A stretch of 64,000 nucleotides of DNA from Atopococcus tabaci (GTDB taxonomy: Bacteria; Bacillota; Bacilli; Lactobacillales; Carnobacteriaceae_A). A program made the position numbers and the translations under genes. Where the stretch lies: contig JAUNQW010000003.1 of NCBI GenBank assembly GCA_030535975.1, positions 1 to 64,000 of the forward strand, in the 5' to 3' direction. Below the pieces are notes generated by a model that ran no database searches, was not told where the DNA came from, and was given only the letters and a program-made list of their open reading frames with translations. Below, one piece after another: positions 47,300 to 55,551 of this stretch (positions within the stretch are counted from its first letter, which is position 1; the number at the start of each line of letters is the position of its first letter).

Positions 47300-48389
47300 T
47301 GACAACTTCCTTATTCTTTTTAGCAGCTACTCCCCAGAAAGCTATAACAAAAAGTACTACTAGACTTACTAGAACAGCAATTTTTCCTGCTGCGCTTGGG
47401 CCTCCAATTGCTTCTTCACTTGCCCCAGCTGATGTGAGTCCAAAGTTATGAGCCATAGCTACACCAACAAAAATACCTAGAGTAGTCAAAAGCCCGTCGC
47501 CATTCCCCGAGCCTGCTTTGATCAGTTGACGAACTGGACATCCTCCACCGAGAGCACTGGCCAAACCAATACCAAACATAGGTAAGATATTCCATAAATG
47601 TTGAGCATGCGCAATAGGACCATAAGCTGTAAATGCAAAATTACCACTGATAATATTATAAATAAGCAAAGTGAAAAACATACCTAAGACTGGCACGGCA
47701 GCCGTAAAATCGCCTATAGATAAAATGTTTCTTAAGCTACCCGACATACATAAGTTAACCCTTTGACCAATTGCTCCAAATGCAAGCCCCACTATCAATG
47801 AAAGGATTATCGGGGCATGCATGCTGCCGGGACCTTCTTCTGAAAAGATAAACATTTGGGGAACGATTAGAAACAGAATAAATAATGTCAAAAAGATAGT
47901 AGGTAAGACCAGAGTATCACCTTTACGAATAATGGTACCCTCTCCTAGATCAAAACCATTTCTTAAGAAAGATATTCCTACCCAGGACCCCAAAATAAAT
48001 CCTACAAAACCTACATAGCCTGAAATATCTCCTGCAGCCATCCTAATGATCATACGCAAGGTACACCCAAGAAAGACCAAACCCAGAACTCCCATAATTA
48101 AACCTAAAGCAAAGCGTATCGCCGGAGAACTTCCAGATCTCAGGTTTAATCTTCTACCCAAGACCGCCATACCAAATGCTCCTAAGACGATGCCCACAAT
48201 TTCAGGCCTGAAATACTGCACAACAGCCGCCTGATGCAGACCTAATGACCCTGCTATATCCCTCAGGAAACATATCGTACATAAGCCCATGTTCCCTGGA
48301 TTTCCGTAATGAGCCAACAGTATGATACCCAGCCCCAGAACACTACCCAACACAGCTAAAAACCATTTTTTATCCTCATATTTTGCCAT
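47280..48389 (-). CDS. yedE: YedE-type selenium-associated membrane protein
   Basis: This 369-residue protein has about nine to ten membrane segments with the duplicated YeeE/YedE pattern: cysteine-bearing GLCTICFLRDIAG, GCTLRM, RVNLCMSGSLRN and GGGCPVRQLIKAG. These Cys motifs match YedE/YeeE transporters, which move sulfur or selenium species. The partner SirA-like gene yedF is not present; a DUF3343 gene follows instead. It is separated from grdB by a terminator, so it has its own promoter. Confidence 0.88.
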   Translation of the reverse strand: MAKYEDKKWFLAVLGSVLGLGIILLAHYGNPGNMGLCTICFLRDIAGSLGLHQAAVVQYFRPEIVGIVLGAFGMAVLGRRLNLRSGSSPAIRFALGLIMGVLGLVFLGCTLRMIIRMAAGDISGYVGFVGFILGSWVGISFLRNGFDLGEGTIIRKGDTLVLPTIFLTLFILFLIVPQMFIFSEEGPGSMHAPIILSLIVGLAFGAIGQRVNLCMSGSLRNILSIGDFTAAVPVLGMFFTLLIYNIISGNFAFTAYGPIAHAQHLWNILPMFGIGLASALGGGCPVRQLIKAGSGNGDGLLTTLGIFVGVAMAHNFGLTSAGASEEAIGGPSAAGKIAVLVSLVVLFVIAFWGVAAKKNKEVVSAEQSV

Positions 48390-48485
48390 ATTACTCCTCC
48401 TTTTCCTAAGTTTACTTCTTTTATAAGCTTTTTTCCATGTTCACATATTCACATTCATAATAAGTATTATCGATTATTTAAAATA

Positions 48486-48520
48486 AAAAAACAGACACTT
48501 TTTTAAAAGTGTCTGTTTTA
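48486..48520 (-). terminator. Terminator after grdB
   Basis: AAAACAGACACTTTT and AAAAGTGTCTGTTTT arms with a 3-nt loop lie 13 bp after the grdB stop; it closes the grdX-grdE-grdB unit. Confidence 0.9.
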
Positions 48521-48532
48521 AGTAAGTGGTAA

Positions 48533-49828
48533 TTATTCGAATACAGTCTGTCCATCAATATCGGTTACTAAAGTTTGTAATCCTTTTTCAACGATATCGT
48601 AACGTAATTTGTATTCATCATCCATACTTAATGATGGGTTACCGAATGGGTGAGGGATAGCAACAGTAGGTACGATACGGTTAGCTCCTACAGTTTGTGA
48701 GATAGGAGTAACTGTACACATGTGTACTACTGGAACCTCTGCAGCTGCTTCGATAGCTTTTGCAAGCGTTGCACCGCAACGCGTACACGTACCTCAAGTA
48801 GAAGTTAGTAAAACAGCGTCTACTCCGGCATCCTTAAGTTCTTTACCGATTGCTTCTCCATAAGCTTTAGAGTTCGCAACAGAAGTACCGTTACCTACAG
48901 TAGAGTAGAATGTATCGTATAATTTTCCGATAATTCCATCTTTTTCCATCGAACGCATAACGTCCACAGGGATAACACGGTCAGCGTCTTCGTTAGCATA
49001 AGTGTTATCGAATCCACCGTGAGCTGTTTCCCATTCACCTTCAACTAAGTCATCAAGACCTTCGATGCTGTAAGCTCCGAATTTAGATGCTGAAGATGAC
49101 TCAATGCGGTCTGGGTTTCCAGCAGGTACCATACCACCTGAAGTTACAATAGCAATTGTAGCTTTTGATAAGTCTTCAATAGCTGTTTCTGGATCTACCC
49201 GGTCAAAGTCAGGCATAACGAATTCTGTTTTGAATTCTTCGTCATTTAATTTAGCAACTAACATGTCAACTGCACGTTCAGATCCACGCTTTTCAGTAAA
49301 GTAGTTTTTACGGAAACGTTCGTGATATGCATCAACTGCAGGATCAACATCTTCACCAGCTAATAATTTGTTAGCTAAGTTAGAAATTGTTGGAATAGCG
49401 TCACGCATTGCAACAGCTGAGTCTCCAACTCGTGTTACGTATAATAATGTTCTGTAGATATCAGTTCCTGGGTTTTCTTCGTATAAACCAGTAACAGCAG
49501 GAATGTCTAATTCTTCCATAACTGTAGCACCGATCTTACCACAAGCCATTCCGTAACGACCAGCGTTAAATGCAGGTCCTAAGATAACTAAGTCTGGATC
49601 ATAAGATTTGATCATGTCCATAACTTCGTTTAATGCAGAGTCTTTTTCGTTAAAATAGTCGTCTCCACAAACTACTGTACCAACGATCTCAGCATCTTGT
49701 AGCTGAGGGTTAATTCCCATACCAGGTCCTTTGGGTCCATCTTCTTTAAAAGGTGCTGTACCAGCTTCTTCTTCTCCACCGATACCAGCGTAGAATTGGT
49801 TAATATAGTGTACTACTTTTTTACTCAT
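48533..49828 (-). CDS. grdB: Glycine reductase selenoprotein subunit GrdB, with UGA-encoded selenocysteine
   Basis: GrdB is the selenoprotein of substrate-specific component B; with GrdE it forms a Schiff base with glycine and passes a carboxymethyl group to GrdA. The gene is 431 codons including an in-frame TGA at 48796-48794 (residue 345). On both sides the protein matches GrdB: AVLLTST, then Sec-GTCTRC (the U-x2-C-x2-C motif), then MCTVTPISQTVGANRIVPT. Read as a stop, the TGA would give a 344-residue fragment. A strong hairpin follows the TGA (separate entry). AGGAGG precedes the start, and codon use is strongly biased (CGT, GGT), as for abundant proteins. It lies 26 bp after grdE. Confidence 0.96.
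48766..48796 (-). promoter_or_regulatory. Bacterial SECIS-like hairpin in grdB
   Basis: Reading the minus strand, TGA is followed by 11 nt and then a perfect 7-bp hairpin GCGTTGC-GGT-GCAACGC. The apical loop begins with G and lies 18 nt after the TGA, inside the 16-37 nt distance described for bacterial SECIS elements that bind SelB. Confidence 0.8.
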
Positions 49829-49854
49829 TTATATGTGACCTCCTTTTATATTCC

Positions 49855-51141
49855 TTATTGTCCTTTAGCAGACATTTTGTTGAAACCTAATTCGTTAGTA
49901 GCTCCTGTGATTGCTTGAATTTCCACAGTGATTTCTCCGTTTTCTTTCAAGCTTCCATCAAATCCACCAGCGATTTTGTCAACAAAATCATACATACCGA
50001 TTAATTTATCCATTGCAGGTAAGTGGATCACTTCGTTAGCATTTCCACCAGTAACTACCGCATCGGCAGCTACGTCAGCATCCGCTAATGGTTGTGATGC
50101 TCCGTCTTGTCCAGCATACTCATCTGTTGTAATAACAGTAGTGATACCTTTAGCTTCAAGCTTACGACAGTTCATGATTAAGTCTGTATCCGGGTTACCG
50201 AATCCTTCTTGAGTAACAAGAGCTCCGTCTAATCCCATGAATTCTGCTAATTTAGAAGTCATATCAGATGAACGTTCTTTATCCGCTAAGTAAACAGCTT
50301 CGTTAGTGATGATGACTCCCATAAAGTTGATATCTTTTCCATGACGAGCGTATAAATCATGAATAACTGGGTTATTTAAGTGGTGGAAAGTTGTGTTTTT
50401 ATCACATGAAGATACACAGTTACCAGAAATTATTGCTCCATCCATTACTTCAGTTGGGTATAAAATTGTTGGAACGATGTGCTTAGCATCTGTACCATAT
50501 ACATATGTATCATGCAATAATCCTTGAGTCTGCAACATATATACATAACCAACTTTTGGTAAATCAGGGTATTGAGCAGCTTGCTCAAAAATAGGTAATG
50601 TTTCATATGTTTTCACTTCATCAGCTTCAAGTTCAGTTGATAATTCACCTAAGAATTTAGCAACATTTAATCCAGCAAGACGAGCAGCTTCTTCATATGC
50701 ATGGCCTTCTAAGTTATCCACTGGCTCAATTACCAGACATAAGTTATTTGTTTTAGAGAATGGTGTGTAGTCAGCACCAGGACCGCTCATATCAACGATA
50801 CCTTCTTGGAAACCAACGATTTCACCAACTGTTAAAACTGCCATACCTTTTAATGCATTTGTACGTCCAGATCCAACTTCGTTAACTTTGTTAACTACTC
50901 CTGGGAACACACCTGAAGTAGAGTCTACTTTTGCACGAGGCTCAATAGCATCTTTAACCGGTGTAATTCTTGTTTTGTCTCCAGGGCGAGCAATGTCAAT
51001 AGAAACACTTGCAAATCGCTCATCTTCTAATACAATATCTTTAATATCTTGTTCGCTAACGTATAAAACTCCGTCAGAAATTTTAGATTCATCAGCAATT
51101 TGGATATCATTAATTTGAATTTCTCCAACTTCTAATTTCAT
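49855..51141 (-). CDS. grdE: Glycine reductase component B proprotein GrdE
   Basis: GrdE is a precursor that is self-cleaved into two subunits, the larger-chain N-terminus carrying a pyruvoyl group that binds the amino group of glycine. The cleavage site is visible in ISGNCVSSCDKNTTF; with the start chosen here (ATG at 51141, AGAGGTG 9 nt upstream) that cysteine is residue 242, the position reported for the Eubacterium acidaminophilum protein. The ORF extends 12 nt further to a GTG that overlaps the ribosome-binding site. The length is 428 residues. It lies between grdX and grdB. Confidence 0.95.
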   Translation of the reverse strand: MKLEVGEIQINDIQIADESKISDGVLYVSEQDIKDIVLEDERFASVSIDIARPGDKTRITPVKDAIEPRAKVDSTSGVFPGVVNKVNEVGSGRTNALKGMAVLTVGEIVGFQEGIVDMSGPGADYTPFSKTNNLCLVIEPVDNLEGHAYEEAARLAGLNVAKFLGELSTELEADEVKTYETLPIFEQAAQYPDLPKVGYVYMLQTQGLLHDTYVYGTDAKHIVPTILYPTEVMDGAIISGNCVSSCDKNTTFHHLNNPVIHDLYARHGKDINFMGVIITNEAVYLADKERSSDMTSKLAEFMGLDGALVTQEGFGNPDTDLIMNCRKLEAKGITTVITTDEYAGQDGASQPLADADVAADAVVTGGNANEVIHLPAMDKLIGMYDFVDKIAGGFDGSLKENGEITVEIQAITGATNELGFNKMSAKGQ

Positions 51142-51177
51142 TCGATAGTTCACCTCTTAGTATATTTTTGTAATCTC

Positions 51178-51570
51178 TTACAAATAGTTCGGCGGGATTT
51201 GAATGCGAGTTAATGTAGCTTCAACGAGATGGTAGTCGACCATTTGAAAATCTTCTAAGATTTCCTCTGTCCACTTCGGCGTGGCTTTATCTGCAACAAA
51301 TTTATTGTAAGTTGCCTGAGCACTTTCAATTAATTCTAAGCTGTACAAATCAACATATTCACTTTTTTGACTATTTAAAAATATAGATTTATAAAAAGTT
51401 TCATTTGGTTTTATACTTCCACTTAAAGGGTGACTTAATAGAACTTGACGTTCATCAATAATCATTTCTTTGGTTGTTTCTAATACATCGCCGTAGTCTC
51501 CATCAATAAAGTAAATTTTTTGACCCTCAATTTCTTTATTTACTTTAGGATTGTTTGTGACTATTCTCAT
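51178..51570 (-). CDS. grdX: GrdX protein
   Basis: This 130-residue protein of unknown biochemical role is found almost only in glycine, sarcosine or betaine reductase clusters. The N-terminus MRIVTNNPKV and the segment LSHPLSGSIKPNETFYKSIF match the family by recollection. It lies 24 bp upstream of the grdE frame and is the first gene of the X-E-B unit, as its usual first place in clostridial grd operons would suggest. It has a weak ribosome-binding site (AAGAGTGTGG) behind a structured leader. Confidence 0.85.
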   Translation of the reverse strand: MRIVTNNPKVNKEIEGQKIYFIDGDYGDVLETTKEMIIDERQVLLSHPLSGSIKPNETFYKSIFLNSQKSEYVDLYSLELIESAQATYNKFVADKATPKWTEEILEDFQMVDYHLVEATLTRIQIPPNYL

Positions 51571-51679
51571 TCATACCACACTCTTTCACAATTAAATGCC
51601 ACCTAGATACTTCCGCATCCAGATAAATTTTACGGCCAGAAGGAAGTGCTGTTTTTTGAAGCACAGAACTTCCTGACCC
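51571..51679 (-). ncRNA. Structured leader ahead of grdX
   Basis: About 109 nt separate the predicted transcription start (near 51679) from grdX. The first part (51634-51678) folds into GGTCA/TGGCC (one G-U pair), GGAAGT/ACTTCC and CTGT/ACAG stems, starting right at the predicted 5' end. A weaker ATGC/GCAT hairpin follows nearer the start codon. It resembles no riboswitch I know; the glycine aptamer core is not present. Confidence 0.45.
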
Positions 51680-51685
51680 ATATAC

Positions 51686-51713
51686 ATTATACCACACTTA
51701 TTAGTTACCACAA
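51686..51713 (-). promoter_or_regulatory. Promoter for grdX-grdE-grdB
   Basis: TTGTGG and TATAAT with a 16-bp spacer on the minus strand lie between grdD and grdX. Its presence means X-E-B can be transcribed apart from C-D. Confidence 0.65.
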
Positions 51714-51720
51714 TCAGCGA

Positions 51721-51755
51721 TTAATGGCTTAGATATAAGGGTCGCAGCCGATTAA
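51721..51755 (-). other. Hairpin after grdD without T-run
   Basis: On the minus strand TTAAT-C-GGCT and AGCC-ATTAA form a 9-bp stem with one bulge and a loop of about 15 nt, 30 bp after the grdD stop. There is no U-tract, so it may be a processing or 3'-stabilising structure rather than a terminator. Confidence 0.45.
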
Positions 51756-51784
51756 AACAATTTTCTTATATACATATTAATTTA

Positions 51785-52951
51785 TTAAATAAAGCCGCTC
51801 TCTGTAATAACTTCACGAGCTTCATCTTCTTTAGCAGTATTCACTAAGACGATTGGTCCCGCACAACCCATACCAGATTCAGCATAAATGCCTTCTTTCC
51901 ATAGAGATTGAACAGCAGCGTCTAAGTCTAACACGTCAACACCTGTAATCTCTTTGTCAACAACTTCATGATCTGGAGCTGCAACTTCCTCTTCAGCTGC
52001 TGCTTGTTTTGGTTGTAAATCTTCACGGATTTCGTCCAACTGAGCTTTTTTAGCTTTAGAGTACTCATCAGCAGAAACTTGAGCTAAGTCTCCTGAAGCT
52101 AATTGAGCAGCATATTCTAAAGCGTTGGCAATAACAGGTGCTCCTGAAGCACGTGAAATGATACAGATATTATCCTTGAAACCGTCTCCAATTCCTGGTC
52201 CATATCCATCACCAATTGCTTCATACTGTCCGCCTGTAGTACCTGCACCATATAATTTCATTAAGATATTACCAGTTAATGAATCACATACTACTACATC
52301 TGCCTGGCCAGTGATGATGTCGTTACCACGTAGGATATTACCTCCATCAGAACGACCACTTTCAGCAAACTCAATATCGTAACCATTTTCTTGTAATTCT
52401 TTTAATTTACGCGTTACTGTGTTAGCGTCATCAACGTTTAACACACCAACTTTAGGGTTAGGAACACCTGAAGCTTTTGCAGCGATAACTCCATTAATTG
52501 CATTCAATACCATAGCCTCTGCACGTACTGTAGCAGTAGTACCAGTAGTAGTTGCAATATACATGTTCTTACCAGTTGCCTGTGCAGGTACACGTCCTAC
52601 AGTAGACACTCCAATAGGGAAAGTATGGTGCAGTGTAACAGCACCTTGGATAGTATTATCGTCTAATAACTTTTGCAACACTTCTGCCGTTTCATCTTCA
52701 CTGTTTGCTTCATAGAATTCATAATCAGCAGTCCAGTCTTGTTCTTCACCGATGATAACGATGTCGAATGCTTCTTTTTGACTAGCTAAACGTACCGCTT
52801 CTTCCATGACAGCAAAACCATTCTCTGAACCATTGATTGTTAAACCAACTTTTGGACGGTCACCCATTTTACCAGTTTCTAAAGCATCCGCTAAGTCATT
52901 TAAGACATCACGTACGTGACCTTTTACTAATTTAATTTGATCTTCAGCCAT
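51785..52951 (-). CDS. grdD: Glycine reductase component C subunit GrdD
   Basis: GrdD and GrdC form component C, which takes the acetyl group from GrdA-bound Se-carboxymethyl-selenocysteine as a thioester and releases acetyl phosphate. The 388-residue protein has a phosphotransacetylase/FabH-linked fold with GTTATVRAEAMVLNAINGVIA-like and GYGPGIGDGF segments and a conserved cysteine close to the C-terminus (GMGCAGPIVLVNT, about residue 363), the expected catalytic place. It lies 29 bp after grdC. Confidence 0.93.
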   Translation of the reverse strand: MAEDQIKLVKGHVRDVLNDLADALETGKMGDRPKVGLTINGSENGFAVMEEAVRLASQKEAFDIVIIGEEQDWTADYEFYEANSEDETAEVLQKLLDDNTIQGAVTLHHTFPIGVSTVGRVPAQATGKNMYIATTTGTTATVRAEAMVLNAINGVIAAKASGVPNPKVGVLNVDDANTVTRKLKELQENGYDIEFAESGRSDGGNILRGNDIITGQADVVVCDSLTGNILMKLYGAGTTGGQYEAIGDGYGPGIGDGFKDNICIISRASGAPVIANALEYAAQLASGDLAQVSADEYSKAKKAQLDEIREDLQPKQAAAEEEVAAPDHEVVDKEITGVDVLDLDAAVQSLWKEGIYAESGMGCAGPIVLVNTAKEDEAREVITESGFI

Positions 52952-52980
52952 TAGTCATACCTCCTAATGTATGGATGTTA

Positions 52981-54522
52981 TTATAAGTTTCCAGCTAATC
53001 CACGTAATGCAGAAGCAACTTCGTCTTTGATGATAGATTTTAATTCATCGTCAACAGAAACTGAGCTTCCGGATGAAACTTCTCCTGAGTTACGCTCGAT
53101 CAAGACTGAAACTCCATCGAATAAGTTAGTTAAACGACCTAAGAATAGAGATCCTTTACCGATCATTAGTACACGGTCCATGTCTCCATCAACTAAGTCT
53201 TGTTTAGCGAATGCTAAGTAAGGTACCCCTGAAGGAATGTGTCCTTGAGTAGGAGCCCACCCAGGGATTCCAGCTGCAACGAAATCATTTAATTCATCAC
53301 GTTGTAAGTCTCCAGCCATAACACCTAAAGCACCAAGCATTTTCAAGTTAGCTTCTGGAACGTTACCTGCTCCACCTGGTTCTGTGATGTCCGGGTTTTG
53401 TAACTCAGTTGCAAATCCATCAATTTCAGTCATGTTGAGGCCCGCACCCTCTAAAATCGGGTCTGTTAATGCTTTCATAGTCGCTTGAGGCGAAGAACCG
53501 TCTCCTACTTTAATAGCGCCCGTTAAGTCTGTACGGATTACTGGAGAAACCCCGTCGTTTTCTGACACTACAAATGCAAAGCCAGCAACACAGTCTTCTA
53601 AAATTGGAACATCTTTAGAAATGTGTGATTTACCGTTCATACCTAATTTAGCAGTTGATCCACCTGCTACAACTGCAACGTTTTTGTGTGTTCCAGCTTT
53701 CACCATTGATGCCGCTACAATTAAAGCATGCACTGGAGCTGCACAGAAACCACGTAAGTCAGAACCGGTAGACTTGGTTAATTTAGACACTTCTGCGATA
53801 GCTTTAGCGAAGTTACCTCCACCACGCTGGTTAATGTCTCCACACGCTTCCTCCGAACACTCGATGACGTAATCAATTTCAGTAGGATCGATGTCTGTTC
53901 CTTTTAACATATTATTCATTGCTAAAATACCAGAAGCTTTCGCTACTAAGTTCTCAGCCATAACATGCGATGTTAAGTTTGGATCAGAATCGTGCGCACG
54001 GTTGATACAACCTACTAATTCATCTTCATGGTATAAAGGAGCAGCTTCGTAATTTTCGATGTGATCCTTGATATAATCAATGCTCACGAACTGCTTCATT
54101 TCTGCTGCATCATCTTTGAATAAGTCATGCTCTGATAAAGCTTCTTGAGCTTTTTTACCAAATGATTCTTCCAAATGTACTAATTCGAAAGAGTCAGAGA
54201 TTTCTAATAAGCCGTAGAATTCCAATTGAGGCATAATTTCCCCGCCTGGTGCAAAACGGTCCCCTTCTACAGGGTTTTTATACCAAGGCATTTCAATTTC
54301 TTTTAATTCACTGTAATGTTTATTCCCAATGTATACTTGGTTTGCTGGATAGTTTACAGCATCTTCATAGGAACGAATGTATTTTTCACCATTCTTTAAG
54401 TAATCACTGTCTCCATCCGGATTAGAGATTCTTTCGTTTACTGCTGTCGAACCATACTCTAAAATCATATCTGGTGTGTGTGCTAAAACATATCCTGTAC
54501 CACGTACTGTTGCGAAATCCAT
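52981..54522 (-). CDS. grdC: Glycine reductase component C subunit GrdC
   Basis: This 513-residue FabH-like subunit of component C helps form the enzyme-bound acetyl thioester. Family segments include IECSEEACGDINQRGGGN, LRGFCAAPVHALIVAASM and GIPGWAPTQGHIPSGVPYL. AAGGAGG precedes the ATG. The gene is separated from grdA by a strong terminator and is preceded by a roughly 160-nt structured leader (separate entry). Codon use is biased, as in grdB and grdA. Confidence 0.94.
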   Translation of the reverse strand: MDFATVRGTGYVLAHTPDMILEYGSTAVNERISNPDGDSDYLKNGEKYIRSYEDAVNYPANQVYIGNKHYSELKEIEMPWYKNPVEGDRFAPGGEIMPQLEFYGLLEISDSFELVHLEESFGKKAQEALSEHDLFKDDAAEMKQFVSIDYIKDHIENYEAAPLYHEDELVGCINRAHDSDPNLTSHVMAENLVAKASGILAMNNMLKGTDIDPTEIDYVIECSEEACGDINQRGGGNFAKAIAEVSKLTKSTGSDLRGFCAAPVHALIVAASMVKAGTHKNVAVVAGGSTAKLGMNGKSHISKDVPILEDCVAGFAFVVSENDGVSPVIRTDLTGAIKVGDGSSPQATMKALTDPILEGAGLNMTEIDGFATELQNPDITEPGGAGNVPEANLKMLGALGVMAGDLQRDELNDFVAAGIPGWAPTQGHIPSGVPYLAFAKQDLVDGDMDRVLMIGKGSLFLGRLTNLFDGVSVLIERNSGEVSSGSSVSVDDELKSIIKDEVASALRGLAGNL

Positions 54523-54534
54523 AATTTTCCTCCT

Positions 54535-54690
54535 TAAATTTATTGAAACAAGCGGTTTATGTGAGTGCTTTCACAAACACAAAGATGCCGAATAGTCATG
54601 ATTTATGGACTCATAACTCTTGTTTGGCTCAGTATGATATTACCTCACACTGATTTTTTTATAAAGCGGTCACTGTGACCACTTTAACTA
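54535..54690 (-). ncRNA. Highly structured leader ahead of grdC
   Basis: On the minus strand four consecutive hairpins precede the grdC start: (a) 54663-54685, AAAGTGGTCA/TGACCGCTTT, loop 3; (b) 54629-54653, TCAGTGTGA/TCATACTGA, loop 7; (c) 54587-54628, outer GCC/GGC with inner AGTTATGA/TCATGACT, loop 9; (d) 54555-54578, GTTTGTGA/TCACATAAAC with a 2-nt bulge. Stems a, b and c each contain exactly one G-U pair, which favours RNA over a protein operator. No riboswitch consensus known to me fits. Confidence 0.55.
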
Positions 54691-54705
54691 TACTATTTTA
54701 TATAT

Positions 54706-54738
54706 AAAAAAGCTAGCATTCGTTTTACAAATGCTAGC
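54706..54738 (-). terminator. Terminator after grdA
   Basis: GCTAGCATT and AATGCTAGC arms, perfect 9-bp stem, followed on the minus strand by TTTTTTATAT. It lies 69 bp after grdA and separates it from grdC, so grdA can be expressed at a higher level than the rest. Confidence 0.92.
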
Positions 54739-54806
54739 CCTACCTATTGACTGTTCTGTCATTCAATGACTAGCAAGAGTCACCAGGTTCTATTTTCAGT
54801 TATTAA

Positions 54807-55274
54807 TTAAGCATTAGCAGATTCACGTACGCGGTTCATTTCTTCAACGATTCCGTCTACGTCTAACACCATTTCCATCATACCGATTTGCTCATCGTAT
54901 ACTCCACCGTCAACGAATTCTTTGAATTCTGGTTCAACAGCATGTAATACGTCTAAGTTTAATGCGGCACCAGTTAGTGGTCCTGCATAAGTAGGGTCAC
55001 CTGTGATAACAGTTTCAGCGTTTAATCCTGCTGCATCAGGTTCTGCTCCACCAATGATTACTACAATGTTTTCTGCTCCGTGCTCGTCCGCTGCTTCTTT
55101 TACTCTACGTTGATTTTCCAAATCCATGGCTCCTGCGGCCGTTCAGACAAAACACTCTGTAGATGAGAACACAACGTCTGCTGATGTTCCTTTTAATGTT
55201 TCTTCAATTGCTTGACCTGGGATACCGTCACGGTCTCCGATAACTAGTACTTTTTTATTATCTAAAACTGACAT
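54807..55274 (-). CDS. grdA: Glycine reductase selenoprotein A, with UGA-encoded selenocysteine
   Basis: GrdA carries the carboxymethyl group as a selenoether between components B and C. The full gene is 155 codons from the ATG at 55274 (GAGGAGG upstream) and contains an in-frame TGA at 55145-55143, residue 44, the known Sec position. The redox motif is Cys41-Phe-Val-Sec44, followed by [20 protein letters not shown]. Treating the TGA as a stop leaves only an internal 106-residue ORF. The protein starts [20 protein letters not shown], typical of GrdA. It has a near-consensus promoter, a 5'-terminal hairpin and its own terminator, fitting its need in excess. A GGC/GCC mini-hairpin follows the TGA, but I see no strong SECIS at the ideal distance. 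Confidence 0.96.
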
Positions 55275-55306
55275 AGTTATTCCTCCTCAAATTTTATTTG
55301 TTTTTG

Positions 55307-55333
55307 GTATGAAGTGATTCACACCTTTCATAC
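55307..55333 (-). promoter_or_regulatory. 5'-terminal hairpin of grdA mRNA
   Basis: GTATGAA/TTCATAC plus GTG/CAC with a 2-nt bulge and a 5-nt loop. It begins about 7 nt after the -10 box, so it sits at the predicted 5' end, where such structures protect mRNA from 5'-end-dependent decay. Confidence 0.55.
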
Positions 55334-55339
55334 AAATCT

Positions 55340-55367
55340 ATTATAGCAAATTGCTCGCAACTGTCAA
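55340..55367 (-). promoter_or_regulatory. Strong sigma-A promoter for grdA
   Basis: TTGACA and TATAAT, both perfect consensus, with a 16-bp spacer on the minus strand. It is the best-matching promoter found in the window. Confidence 0.88.
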
Positions 55368-55492
55368 ATTTTAACTCATTCATTAAAGATAATAATTCAA
55401 ACTCACTTGACAGAGAAAACAAGGTCCTAAAAGCTATGTTTAATAAGGATTCAGCAGTTACATAGTTTTACAAACAACTTTATTATTTTAAT

Positions 55493-55551
55493 AAAAAAAG
55501 CTCTTCATTAAAATACCTAATGCACTTATTAAGGTCTTAAATAAGCTTTTT
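55493..55551 (-). terminator. Terminator after the glycosyltransferase gene
   Basis: AAAAAGCT and AGCTTTTT arms plus an inner ACCT/AGGT stem; the 5' arm overlaps the stop codon of the glycosyltransferase gene. It ends the sel operon and isolates it from grdA. Confidence 0.65.

Noticed and set aside
48794-49828. grdB as a truncated or frameshifted pseudogene (344-residue ORF)
   Set aside because: The stop is TGA at the known Sec position, homology continues in the same frame to 48533, and the selenocysteine machinery is encoded nearby.
54663-54685. Protein operator palindrome upstream of grdC
   Set aside because: The arms differ by a change that keeps a G-U pair in RNA but breaks DNA symmetry, so an RNA hairpin is the better explanation.
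51571-54806. Glycine riboswitch controlling the grd genes
   Set aside because: Expected from the pathway, but the conserved aptamer strands are not visible in the grdA, grdC or grdX leaders; hairpins there do not fit that fold by eye.
54807-55127. Short 106-residue ORF as an independent gene
   Set aside because: It is the part of grdA after the Sec codon; the in-frame upstream 44 codons complete a normal GrdA.
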